From contig CAWEFA010000025.1 of the NCBI GenBank assembly GCA_963808135.1, forward strand, positions 1 to 49,059: a stretch of 49,059 nucleotides of DNA. The letters run 5' to 3'. The translations under genes were made by a program, and so were the position numbers. The stretch's first letter is position 1. The number at the start of each line of letters is the position of its first letter. Source of the DNA: CAWEFA01 sp963808135 (GTDB lineage Bacteria > Bacteroidota > Bacteroidia > Bacteroidales > DTGW01). The notes under the pieces were generated by a model. It worked only from the letters and a program-made list of their open reading frames with translations. It did not search any database and was not told the origin of the DNA. Below, in pieces: positions 14,028 to 22,330 of this stretch.

Positions 14028-15938
14028 TTATTCATCGTTTTTTTCAGCGCTCAATTTAAAATTGCTTGCCATTTTTACCAATCTTACAAATTCACCTTTA
14101 TAGCCTTCTTTGTCTTTTCCACGGGCACTTTCGGCGAGATCAACAATATTTTGAAATGTGCTTGTGCCTTTAAATTTCGAATTTCTTAAAATCATTCCAA
14201 ACATCGCCACAGCAGACGAAAACCTGATATTGTCCGAAGCTGTTTCAAACGATTTGCATTTGTTCACGATAGGATGAACTATTTCTATACTTGTATCTCC
14301 GTCCGGTTTTTTGTACCGTAATTTAACTGTGGCAACTTCACCGGATAATTCACCTGATTTCTGTTCCTGGGTTTGATATTTTAAAGGATCAACATCCTGA
14401 ATATATTTACTCTTGATTCCTTTTGGAATAATTTCATAAATTGCGGTAACCGTGTGCCCTGAGCCTAATTCGCCCGCATCTTTTGTGTCGTCTTTAAAAT
14501 CTTCGTTGTTTAAAATCCTTTTTTCATAACCAACCAGCCTGTATGCCTGAACATATTGCGGATTAAATTCAATTTGAATTTTCACATCTTTTGCAATGGT
14601 AAATAATGTGCCGCCGAATTCGTTTACAAATTCTTTATTGGCTTCCTCCAAATTATCGATATAATCGTAATTGCCGTTTCCTTTATCGGCCAGGGTTTCT
14701 ATTTTAGAATCTTTGTAATTGCCCATCCCGAAACCGAGGCAGGTTAAAAATATACCGCTTTTTCTTTTTTCAACAATAAAGTTTTCAAGTTCATTTTCGT
14801 TCGAAATGCCTACATTAAAATCGCCGTCGGTTGCAAGGATAACGCGGTTATTGCCTTCTTTAATAAAATTATCCTGGGCAATTTTATATGCTAAGGCAAT
14901 GCCTTCGCATCCTGCTGTTGAACCGCCAGCCTGCAGCGAATTGAGGGCATCAATAATTTTATCCTTATGCGTGCCTTTTGTAGAAGGCAACACTACTCCT
15001 GCCGCTCCTGCATATACTACTATTGCTACCCTGTCTATTTCGCGCAGGTTGTTTACTAACAGTTTAAATGCCGACTTCACCAGCGGTAGTTTGTTAGGTT
15101 CATCCATTGAGCCTGAAACGTCGAGCAGAAAAACAAGGTTGCTTGGCGGAAGGTTTTCAGTTGCAATCTTTTTTCCCTGTATGCCAATTTGCAGGATTTT
15201 ATGATCTTTCTGCCATGGGCATTCCGAATATTCAGTATTGATTGAGAAAGGATGCTTATCCGTAGGTTGCGGGTAATCATAATCGAAATAGTTTATCATT
15301 TCTTCAATTTTTACAGCATCGGCCGGAGGAAGCTCGCCCTGGTTGATAAACCTTCGTATGTTGCTGTACGATGCTTTATCTACATCGATTGAAAAAGTGG
15401 AGAGCGGATTAAGCCCAACGCTCCTGAAACCGTTTTCATTTATTCTGGAATAGCTTTCTGTGCTTGGATTGAAATAAGTAAGTGTGTAAGTCTGTACGGG
15501 TGCATATTTTGCTTCTGCACAATCAGCTTTTATGCTATAAACAGCCCCCGTAAGGTCGGATTTTTTTATTGTTCCATACCCGACTACCACTACTTCGTCG
15601 AGCTTCCTAATTTCTTCTTCCAAGGTAACATTAATGACACTTTTTCCGGTGGTTTCTATTTCCTGGGTTTTATAACCAACCATCGAAAATACTAAGATAT
15701 TTTTTCCATCAGAAATTTTTATAGAATATTTCCCGTTTAAATCTGTAAGGGTACCAATTGTTGTACCTTTAACAACAACATTAACGCCGGGAAGAACTAT
15801 TCCGGTTTTATCCATAACCTTTCCGGTTATTAAGCGTTCGGCTTTCACGTTCATTGCAACAGTTGCAATTAAAAGCAATGCAAATAACAACTTTGAAAAT
15901 GCATTTAGCTCCATCTGAAAATAATTTTTTGTTCTCAT
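14028..15938 (-). CDS. YfbK-like von Willebrand factor A protein with SusC-type N-terminal module
   Basis: A 636-aa envelope protein. I start at the ATG at 15938 (MRTKNYFQMELNAFSKLL), giving a signal peptide (FALLLIATVAMNVKAE); the longer frame to 16298 would run antisense through the sigma gene. Residues about 36-105 form a carboxypeptidase-regulatory-like domain (ITGKVMDKTGIVLPGVNVVV). The SusC plug-start motif KLDEVVVVGYGTIKKSDLTG follows. Next comes the YfbK N-terminal block (DVDKASYSNIRRFINQGELP), then a vWA domain with an intact MIDAS (DVSGSM and later ATDGDFNVG), then the DUF3520-like C-terminus. It is divergent from an ECF sigma/anti-sigma pair whose anti-sigma factor carries the same module, so joint signalling is likely. 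Confidence 0.85.
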   Translation of the reverse strand: MRTKNYFQMELNAFSKLLFALLLIATVAMNVKAERLITGKVMDKTGIVLPGVNVVVKGTTIGTLTDLNGKYSIKISDGKNILVFSMVGYKTQEIETTGKSVINVTLEEEIRKLDEVVVVGYGTIKKSDLTGAVYSIKADCAEAKYAPVQTYTLTYFNPSTESYSRINENGFRSVGLNPLSTFSIDVDKASYSNIRRFINQGELPPADAVKIEEMINYFDYDYPQPTDKHPFSINTEYSECPWQKDHKILQIGIQGKKIATENLPPSNLVFLLDVSGSMDEPNKLPLVKSAFKLLVNNLREIDRVAIVVYAGAAGVVLPSTKGTHKDKIIDALNSLQAGGSTAGCEGIALAYKIAQDNFIKEGNNRVILATDGDFNVGISNENELENFIVEKRKSGIFLTCLGFGMGNYKDSKIETLADKGNGNYDYIDNLEEANKEFVNEFGGTLFTIAKDVKIQIEFNPQYVQAYRLVGYEKRILNNEDFKDDTKDAGELGSGHTVTAIYEIIPKGIKSKYIQDVDPLKYQTQEQKSGELSGEVATVKLRYKKPDGDTSIEIVHPIVNKCKSFETASDNIRFSSAVAMFGMILRNSKFKGTSTFQNIVDLAESARGKDKEGYKGEFVRLVKMASNFKLSAEKNDE

Positions 15939-16055
15939 AATTATAAATTTTAAAAGGTTTAAATTTCTTATGCCGTTTTTTAAATAAATTTGGCTTTTAC
16001 ATAAGGATGCAACATGAAAACATATTCCATAAAATTTTCTGAAAAAATATAGGGT

Positions 16056-16679
16056 TTGTTTGAACGCTTTAAAATACGGGCTTTGTCGGATGAGGAACTG
16101 GTGAAAGCTTTTTGTAAAGAAGGCGAAAACTTTTATCTCGAAGAACTTTATGGAAGGTATATCCGTTTTGTGTTTCTTGTTTGTATGAAATATATTAAAA
16201 ATGAAGCTAAAGCCAAAGACGCTGCTATGCAGGTATTCGAAAAACTGGCCGACGACCTGGAACGTTTTGAAATAAGAAATTTTAAAAGCTGGCTGCACGT
16301 TGTAACAAAGAATTTATGCCTCATGCAGCTCAGGTCGGAAAAAGGGTTTGAAACAATCCCGATTGGCGATAGAAAAGACCTTCAAAAAAATATGGAAAAC
16401 CAACCCGTTTTGCATCCTGAAGATGATGGTGAACATGAGTTGAAACTGGAGCAACTTCAAAAAGCTATCGATTCATTGGAAACGGAACAAAAAAAGTGCA
16501 TTAAAATGTTTTATCTCGAGGAGAAAAGTTATAAGGAAGTAGCCGACATTACCGGCTTTTCTTTGAACCAGGTAAAAAGCTTCATCCAGAACGGAAAGCG
16601 AAATTTGAAAATTATACTTGTAAAGAATGGAGTTAACGCGTTTTATTTTTTAATATGCTTATTATTAAATAAACTATAA
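16056..16679 (+). CDS. ECF-type sigma-70 family RNA polymerase sigma factor
   Basis: A 207-aa sigma factor. Region 2 covers about residues 25-95 (ELYGRYIRFVFLVCMKYI, with AKDAAMQVFEKLAD and NFKSWLHVVTKNLC). Region 4 covers about 135-190 (LETEQKKCIKMFYLEEKSYK then SLNQVKSFIQNGKRNLK). The only available start is TTG at 16056, because an in-frame TAG lies at 16050-16052; a weak aggg precedes it. The C-terminus ends in a hydrophobic tail (FYFLICLLL), unusual for a soluble sigma factor. It is 6 bp upstream of its anti-sigma gene and divergent from the vWA gene. Likely held inactive at the membrane by the anti-sigma factor. Confidence 0.85.
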   Translation: MFERFKIRALSDEELVKAFCKEGENFYLEELYGRYIRFVFLVCMKYIKNEAKAKDAAMQVFEKLADDLERFEIRNFKSWLHVVTKNLCLMQLRSEKGFETIPIGDRKDLQKNMENQPVLHPEDDGEHELKLEQLQKAIDSLETEQKKCIKMFYLEEKSYKEVADITGFSLNQVKSFIQNGKRNLKIILVKNGVNAFYFLICLLLNKL

Positions 16680-16685
16680 AACAAC

Positions 16686-18008
16686 TTGAAGAAAAACTGG
16701 CAACATATAATAAAAACCGGGCCTTGTCCTTCAATCGATAAACTGGCGCTTTATAGTAAAGGCAAATTATCGAAAAAAGAAAGCTTTGTTATTGAAAATC
16801 ATCTTGCAGGTTGTGAAATATGCAGCGACTTGCTGGAAGGCCTTGCTGAAATTAAAGATGCCGGCACATTGGCAAAAACCGAAGCTGAAATAAAACAACG
16901 AATAAATAAATTACTATATCCGGAACAAAAACAACGCCGGATGATACCTCTTTATCAAAGGCTTGCCATTGCCGCTTCAATTCTTTTATTAATAAGCGTT
17001 TCAATCTTTTTATTTAAAAATTTTGAAAAACCTTTTAAATCGGTTTCTCAAAATGAAATTCAAAAAAATTTACCTGTTCCCGGAAAAATTGAGTCCGAAA
17101 TAAAATCAGAACCATTAGCTGCCGTTTCTAAAACTGTTGAACGAAAACAGGAAATAGCCCAAACAGAGCCAAGAAGCGAAATCAAAATTAGCAAAAGCAG
17201 TCCAAAAGTTCGGGATGAATTATCCCCTGAAATTAATGAGGAGGTGGTTTCAAAGGATAACACAAAAGCGGATTATAAAGTTTCCGCTTCAAAAAAAGAA
17301 ACACAAAAACTCGAAATCAGTAATGAAATGCCTGTTTATGCTTCGGAAAGCGTCGGGAAATCTTCTGAAAAGGCTTTGAAAATTGAGTATGGAAATGATA
17401 ATAAATCCACCATAAGAAAAATTACCGGTAAGGTTATGGACGAGAACGGAATGGCCCTTCCCGGTGTTAATGTTGTTATTAAAGGCACGACCATAGGTAC
17501 ATTAACGGATGTTGAAGGTAAATTTACTATTCTTGTCAAACCGCAGAATACTATTTTAGATGTGTCAATGGTAGGTTACAAAACCCAAGAACTGCCTGTT
17601 AATAATAACGATACTCTTTTAATAGCAATGAACGAAGAAGTAAAAAAGCTTGACGAGGTAGTGGTAATTGGTTATGGCGCTGTAAAAAAATCTGATCTAA
17701 CTGGCGCTGTTACAAGCGTTAGAAGTAGTGAAATGAGTGTTGCTGACAAAAAAAGAAATAAAAATCTTGTTCAGATAGATTCATTAAAAAATATTTTAAA
17801 AAACGATAATCAAAACAGAGAAGTAATTAAACAGTTGGTTGAAAAATACCTTGAGTTGTCATATCAACAGGAAGCCATGTATAAACTCAATGATCTTCGA
17901 AAACGGACTTATGATACTGCTCAAATAAAGGCAATCGATGAAATAATTCAACTGACAAAGGATGCCAAATACAACAAAGCGCTGAAGAAATTGAAAAAAA
18001 TAAAATAA
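16686..18008 (+). CDS. Zinc-finger anti-sigma factor with periplasmic SusC-type module
   Basis: A 440-aa single-pass protein, TTG start at 16686 (MKKNWQHIIKTG). A cytosolic zinc-binding anti-sigma motif is at about residues 38-48 (IENHLAGCEICSDLLEG, H-x3-C-x2-C). One transmembrane helix (RLAIAASILLLISVSIFLF) is near residues 97-115. A long polar linker rich in Lys/Glu/Ser follows. Then comes a carboxypeptidase-regulatory-like domain (ITGKVMDENGMALPGVNVVI, DNA 17421 onward) running into KLDEVVVIGYGAVKKSDLTG. A coiled-coil-like Lys-rich C-terminus ends it. That module is very similar to the one in the divergent vWA protein. It likely binds the upstream sigma factor and receives an envelope signal through the periplasmic module. 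Not a FecR-type receptor. Confidence 0.82.
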   Translation: MKKNWQHIIKTGPCPSIDKLALYSKGKLSKKESFVIENHLAGCEICSDLLEGLAEIKDAGTLAKTEAEIKQRINKLLYPEQKQRRMIPLYQRLAIAASILLLISVSIFLFKNFEKPFKSVSQNEIQKNLPVPGKIESEIKSEPLAAVSKTVERKQEIAQTEPRSEIKISKSSPKVRDELSPEINEEVVSKDNTKADYKVSASKKETQKLEISNEMPVYASESVGKSSEKALKIEYGNDNKSTIRKITGKVMDENGMALPGVNVVIKGTTIGTLTDVEGKFTILVKPQNTILDVSMVGYKTQELPVNNNDTLLIAMNEEVKKLDEVVVIGYGAVKKSDLTGAVTSVRSSEMSVADKKRNKNLVQIDSLKNILKNDNQNREVIKQLVEKYLELSYQQEAMYKLNDLRKRTYDTAQIKAIDEIIQLTKDAKYNKALKKLKKIK

Positions 18009-18009
18009 T

Positions 18010-18906
18010 TTATAAAACCCGTTTCAAATGCTCCCAAATTTCATGCGTTTGCCCAGGTTCAAACCATTTAATTTCCTTATCCTTCGCAAACCAAGTGATT
18101 TGCCGCTTTGCATATCTTCGGGTATTCCGCTTTATGAGTTCTACTGCTTTCTCCAGCGGTATATTGCCATCGAGGTAATCGAAAATTTCTTTATACCCTA
18201 CGGTATTTAGTGCATTCAGATGCCTGGCATTTTGTAAGCCGCGGACTTCTTCAAGTAAACCGTTTTTCATCATCTCGTCAACACGCCGGTCGATAATTTT
18301 ATAAAGTTCCCTTCTGTCGCAATTCAAACCAATTTTAATAATATTGAAATCGCGTTTCTTATTTGTTTTGGTTAAAAAATCAGAATAAGGTTTGCCTGTC
18401 ATATAAAATACTTCAAGCGCTTTGAAAATGCGTTTCGGGTTGCGAATATCTGCTGCACGGCAATATACCGGGTCGATTTTTATAAGTTCCTGCCGTAGGC
18501 TTTCAATACCTTCGTTTCTATATCTTTTTAAAATGTTTTCCCGTATTTCAGGTTCTATCGTAGGCAAATCGTCAATGCCTTTGCAAACAGCATCTACATA
18601 CAACCCTGAGCCGCCAACCATTATAACAGTTTTATATTTTTGAAACAGTTCTTTTAACAAATCAAGCGCCGCAAATTCAAACATGCTTGCATTGTAATAA
18701 TCGAACACCGATTGTGAGGCAATGAAATGATGTTTTACAAGTTTAAGTTGATCTTCTGAAGGACGGGCAACGCCAATATTCAATTCTTTATATACCTGGC
18801 GTGAATCGCATGAAATTATTTCTGTTCCAATATTTTTAGCAACTTCAATTGCAAGGCAGGTTTTACCTATGGCCGTAGGCCCAACAATTACCAGTAAATT
18901 ATTCAT
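18010..18906 (-). CDS. miaA: tRNA dimethylallyltransferase
   Basis: A 298-aa enzyme that adds a dimethylallyl group to N6 of A37 in tRNAs reading codons that begin with U. P-loop GPTAIGKT at residues 9-16. Other MiaA motifs: ISCDSRQVYKELNIGVARPS, VGGSGLYVDAVCKGID, AADIRNPKRIFKALEVFYMT and the C-terminal NTRRYAKRQITWFAKD. Complete. Its start overlaps the end of the nitroreductase gene by 8 bp, and both follow fmt and ribBA on the same strand, a likely four-gene unit ribBA-fmt-nitroreductase-miaA. Confidence 0.95.
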   Translation of the reverse strand: MNNLLVIVGPTAIGKTCLAIEVAKNIGTEIISCDSRQVYKELNIGVARPSEDQLKLVKHHFIASQSVFDYYNASMFEFAALDLLKELFQKYKTVIMVGGSGLYVDAVCKGIDDLPTIEPEIRENILKRYRNEGIESLRQELIKIDPVYCRAADIRNPKRIFKALEVFYMTGKPYSDFLTKTNKKRDFNIIKIGLNCDRRELYKIIDRRVDEMMKNGLLEEVRGLQNARHLNALNTVGYKEIFDYLDGNIPLEKAVELIKRNTRRYAKRQITWFAKDKEIKWFEPGQTHEIWEHLKRVL

Positions 18907-19648
18907 TATTCATAAACCCTTGTTTTTCCAAAACTTTTAAAAAGCTTTGCGAAAAGGCAACATTGTCTTTTTTTGTATAACGAATATCTGTGAATATTTG
19001 TGCCAGCGTTTCTTTATCATTTATTTTCAATAAATCCTGGTAAAAAGGCATTTCTTCTTTTTCCCTGTATAAATCGTCAATATCCTTTTGCAAATAATCG
19101 GTATATTTTTCGTAATGAACTACTGCTTTCAAAGGCAAACGGTCTGTAATATCGGGGATTTCTTCAGGATAGCCAACCGGAAAGGCAGTAATCGGTACAA
19201 CGCCTTTTGGTAGTTGAAGAATTTCGATTAATTTATTGGCATTATATGTGGTTGTGCCGAGATAACAAATCCCCAGACCTTTACCTTCGGCTGCCAGTGC
19301 CACATTCTGAGCCACTAATAAAGCATCAATGGCAGCGGTCATAAACGACAAAAAATTATCACAGCCAGGGTCTGCCTTTCGCTGGCGGCACCATTTATTA
19401 AACCGGTTGAAATCGGCGCAAAAAGTAAGAATAACCGGCGCCTGCTTTACCATATCCTGTTTGAAATGCGCTTCCCATAGTTTTTCTTTTAATGTTTTAT
19501 CAGTAGTAACAATAATGCTATACACCTGCATATTTCCGGTTGTTGAAGCGCGGGAGCCTGCCAACAATATTTCGTTTATAACAACACCAGATATTGGATA
19601 GGGTTTGTATTTACGTATGCTACGGTGGTTTAAAATAGTATCGATCAT
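18899..19648 (-). CDS. NADPH-dependent nitroreductase family flavoprotein (NfsA/FRP-like)
   Basis: A 249-aa FMN protein. The N-terminus TILNHRSIRKYKPYPIS is the FMN-binding arginine motif. The middle has GSRASTTGNMQVYSIIVTTD, and AALAAEGKGLGICYLG-like sequence (VALAAEGKGLGICYLGTTTY) with the glycine-rich turn. The long C-terminal extension (residues 190-249) matches NfsA/FRP-type NADPH oxidoreductases. Substrate unknown; members reduce quinones or nitro compounds. Lies 17 bp after fmt and overlaps miaA by 8 bp. Confidence 0.85.
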   Translation of the reverse strand: MIDTILNHRSIRKYKPYPISGVVINEILLAGSRASTTGNMQVYSIIVTTDKTLKEKLWEAHFKQDMVKQAPVILTFCADFNRFNKWCRQRKADPGCDNFLSFMTAAIDALLVAQNVALAAEGKGLGICYLGTTTYNANKLIEILQLPKGVVPITAFPVGYPEEIPDITDRLPLKAVVHYEKYTDYLQKDIDDLYREKEEMPFYQDLLKINDKETLAQIFTDIRYTKKDNVAFSQSFLKVLEKQGFMNNE

Positions 19649-19665
19649 GTTCTGCTTTTTTAATT

Positions 19666-20634
19666 TTAATAAACAAATTTAAATTTATCAATTCCGTGAA
19701 ACCCTCGTAAGAATTCGTCTATATCAAGTTTCTTTTTACCTTCAACCTGCAATGTCTTTATTTCAATCACCCCATCATCGGTAGTAATGTGCAGGTATGT
19801 TTTAGCATCGGTAATTATAGTTCCAGGTGTCTTTCCTGTTTGTTCAACTGAATAATCGGCTTTATAAATTTTCACAATTATTGACTGGTTATTTGTAACG
19901 TCATGCATAACTGACCAGGCAGCCGGATAAGGGCTTAAGCCCCTGATGAAGTTAAAAATATCAAGGCTTTTACGGTTCCATTTAATGCAGCAATCATCTT
20001 TGAATAATTTTGGCGCTTGTTTTAATTCTAAATTCAAATTGTTCAATTTATTTTGAGGAACAGGTTTTGCATTTCCAACCTCTATAGCTTTTACAGTTTT
20101 TAACAAAATATCTGCCCCAGTGTTCATTAAGCGGTCATGAAGTTCGCCTGCAATTTCATCAGAACCAATGGAAACCTTTTCACTAAAAAGAATATTGCCG
20201 GTATCAATTTCTTTTTCAATAAAAAAAGTAGTTACTCCTGTTTCGGTTTCCCCATTAATAATAGCCCAATTTATTGGCGCAGCGCCGCGATATTGTGGCA
20301 ATAATGACGCATGCAGGTTAATCGTGCCTAACGGCGGTAAATTCCACACTTCTTCCGGAAGCATACGAAAAGCAACAACAACAAACAGATCGGCATTTAA
20401 ATTTTTAAGTTTAGTCAGAAATCCTTTATCCTTAAGCTTTTCAGGTTGAAGTATTGCGAGCTTATGATCGAGGGCAAATTGTTTTACAGGTGAAAGTTGT
20501 ATTTTTTGCCCCCTGCCGGCAGGTTTATCGGGCATGGTAACTACCGATACAATGTTGTAACCCTCTTTATACAGTTTATCCAGCGACGCAACTGCAAATT
20601 CAGGCGTTCCCATGAATACTATTTTCAAACTCAT
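19666..20634 (-). CDS. fmt: Methionyl-tRNA formyltransferase
   Basis: A 322-aa enzyme that formylates initiator Met-tRNA with 10-formyl-tetrahydrofolate. N-terminal IVFMGTPEFAVASLDKL, then the formyltransferase core with PPLGTINLHASLLPQYRGAA (Asn and His of the active site), PINWAIINGETETGVTTFFI and DTGNIL. The C-terminal tRNA-binding domain carries RGLSPYPAAW and LQVEGKKKLDIDEFLRG. Complete. 11 bp downstream of ribBA. Confidence 0.95.
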   Translation of the reverse strand: MSLKIVFMGTPEFAVASLDKLYKEGYNIVSVVTMPDKPAGRGQKIQLSPVKQFALDHKLAILQPEKLKDKGFLTKLKNLNADLFVVVAFRMLPEEVWNLPPLGTINLHASLLPQYRGAAPINWAIINGETETGVTTFFIEKEIDTGNILFSEKVSIGSDEIAGELHDRLMNTGADILLKTVKAIEVGNAKPVPQNKLNNLNLELKQAPKLFKDDCCIKWNRKSLDIFNFIRGLSPYPAAWSVMHDVTNNQSIIVKIYKADYSVEQTGKTPGTIITDAKTYLHITTDDGVIEIKTLQVEGKKKLDIDEFLRGFHGIDKFKFVY

Positions 20635-20645
20635 AGGAAATCGGG

Positions 20646-21890
20646 TTAGTTATTTATTTTTTTGTATTTAGCAAGATCAAGAAAGTGTCCCATTTTGTCG
20701 CGCTTGGTTTCAAGGTAAAATTTATTGTGTGGATTTGGTTCTACAATCAATGGAATATTTTCGACTACCTCAAGTCCATAACCTTCAAGCCCAATGCGTT
20801 TTTTAGGATTGTTGGTAATGAGCCTGAGCTTGCCGAGGCCCAACTCATGGAGTATGTTAGCCCCAACGCCATAGTCGCGTTCATCATCGTTGAAGCCCAA
20901 ATCAATATTGGCCTGCACCGTATCTCTTCCAAGTTCCTGCAACTTATAAGCTTTTATTTTATTGAACAGCCCAATGCCACGCCCTTCCTGGCTAAGATAA
21001 ATCAATGCGCCTTTACCTTCTTTTTCAATAATCTGCATTGCAGCGTGAAGCTGGTCGCCACAATCGCAGCGCAATGAACCAAAAATATCGCCGGTTATAC
21101 ATGATGAGTGAACCCTTACCAGGATAGGTTCGTCAATTGTCCATTGGCCTTTTATGATAGCAATATGCTCATGGCTATTGGATTTTTGAAAGAAAGGAAT
21201 TAAATCGAAATTGCCATAAACGGTTGGAAATTTTACCCTTTCGCCTTTGATAATAAGGCTTTCATATTTTAGCCGGTATGCTATTAAATCCTTAATTGTA
21301 ATTATTTTAAGGTTAAATTTCTCTGCAATTTTTACCAACTGTGGAAGGCGCGCCATACTGCCGTCTTCGTTCATTATTTCCACAAGTACCCCGCCGGGTT
21401 CCAAGCCCGCCAATATGGATAGATCGACAGACGCTTCTGTATGTCCTGAACGCCTTAAAACGCCCTTGCTTCTTGCCCTCAATGGAAATATATGTCCGGG
21501 ACGCCCGAGGTTTTCGGGTTTTGTATCATGATCGATAAGGGCTTTTATTGTTTTAGCGCGGTCGTGAGCGGATATGCCTGTCGTGCAACCATGGCCTATA
21601 AGATCGACCGAAACGGTAAATGCCGTTTTATGAATTGCCGTGTTATTGTTGACCATCATTTCGAGATCAAGTTCATCGCAACGTTCTTCTGGCAAAGGAA
21701 CACAAATAAGCCCTCTGCCATTTGTGGCCATGAAATTTATAATTTCAGGGGTAACCAATTCGGCTGCACAAATAAAGTCGCCCTCATTTTCACGGTCTTC
21801 ATCATCAACAACAATTATAATTTTACCGGCCTTTATATCATTAATGGCTTCGTCTATTGTATTAAGCTGAATTGCCTTACTTTCTGACAT
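20646..21890 (-). CDS. ribBA: Bifunctional 3,4-dihydroxy-2-butanone 4-phosphate synthase / GTP cyclohydrolase II
   Basis: A 414-aa enzyme feeding both branches of riboflavin synthesis. The N-terminal RibB domain (about residues 5-205) has VVDDEDRENEGDFICAAE, MATNGRGLICVPL and a RSGHTEASVDLSILAGLEP region. The C-terminal RibA domain (about 210-410) has VRVHSSCITGDIFGSLRCDC with the three zinc cysteines, then LSQEGRGIGLFNKIKAYKLQ and the RLITNNPKK motif. ATG at 21890 is chosen; the frame to 21899 would start with TTG. Likely first gene of the ribBA-fmt-nitroreductase-miaA unit. No FMN riboswitch is evident upstream. Confidence 0.95.
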   Translation of the reverse strand: MSESKAIQLNTIDEAINDIKAGKIIIVVDDEDRENEGDFICAAELVTPEIINFMATNGRGLICVPLPEERCDELDLEMMVNNNTAIHKTAFTVSVDLIGHGCTTGISAHDRAKTIKALIDHDTKPENLGRPGHIFPLRARSKGVLRRSGHTEASVDLSILAGLEPGGVLVEIMNEDGSMARLPQLVKIAEKFNLKIITIKDLIAYRLKYESLIIKGERVKFPTVYGNFDLIPFFQKSNSHEHIAIIKGQWTIDEPILVRVHSSCITGDIFGSLRCDCGDQLHAAMQIIEKEGKGALIYLSQEGRGIGLFNKIKAYKLQELGRDTVQANIDLGFNDDERDYGVGANILHELGLGKLRLITNNPKKRIGLEGYGLEVVENIPLIVEPNPHNKFYLETKRDKMGHFLDLAKYKKINN

Positions 21891-21923
21891 TATAATCAAT
21901 TATTTCTTTTAATAATGCAGGTG

Positions 21924-21931
21924 CAAAAGTA
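21924..21931 (-). promoter_or_regulatory. Putative -7 box for the ribBA operon
   Basis: On the minus strand TACTTTTG matches TAnnTTTG; it lies 33 bp upstream of the ribBA ATG. A CAAA (minus TTTG) at 21956-21959 is a possible -33, at a slightly long spacing of 24 bp. Confidence 0.45.
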
Positions 21932-22095
21932 AAAAATATGTTTCAATATATTTTACAAATAACAAATCTGTCATGGATTTGGTGAAAGAGTGGATTAAGG
22001 GTTTAAAATACCTGTCATCAGGTTTAACTTATTATATAAAAAACTATTTTTGCATGAGCTTAGGTTTGGCTAAAAATGCGATTTATTCAATTTTA

Positions 22096-22222
22096 TAATT
22101 AATGCGAATTAAAAGTTAGAATTAAATTTATGAAATGTCTAAATTCCCCCTTCAAAGGGGGAATCGCTTGATTAGCAGTATTTGTTGTGTAATTTCCGAT
22201 CCTTAATTCGCATAATTAATAA
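22096..22222. repeat. MITE-like element with CCCCCTT/AAGGGGG hairpin (second member)
   Basis: Within the 440-bp gap between ribBA and the glycosyltransferase, atgcgaattaa (22102-22112) pairs exactly with ttaattcgcat (22203-22213). Midway is a perfect hairpin attccccctt/aagggggaat around 22143-22162. The outer repeat taattaatgcgaattaa resembles the 13714 element terminus taattaacgtgagttcgat, differing mostly by transitions in the first 15 bases. This suggests one family of non-coding elements. The rest of the gap is AT-rich with nothing recognisable. Confidence 0.6.
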
Positions 22223-22330
22223 AATTTATTAATTAATATGAACAAGAAATGTAAAGAATCTAAAAAGGAATTCGAATAAGTGGCATTTTATTTTAAATTT
22301 TCGTATTAAAAGCATTTAAAAGAATTATTA

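Noticed and set aside
15939..16298. 120-residue N-terminal extension of the vWA protein
   Set aside because: It runs antisense through the sigma-factor gene, and the signal peptide begins at the ATG at 15938.
21900..22000. FMN riboswitch upstream of ribBA
   Set aside because: The leader is very short and I see none of the conserved FMN-aptamer segments.
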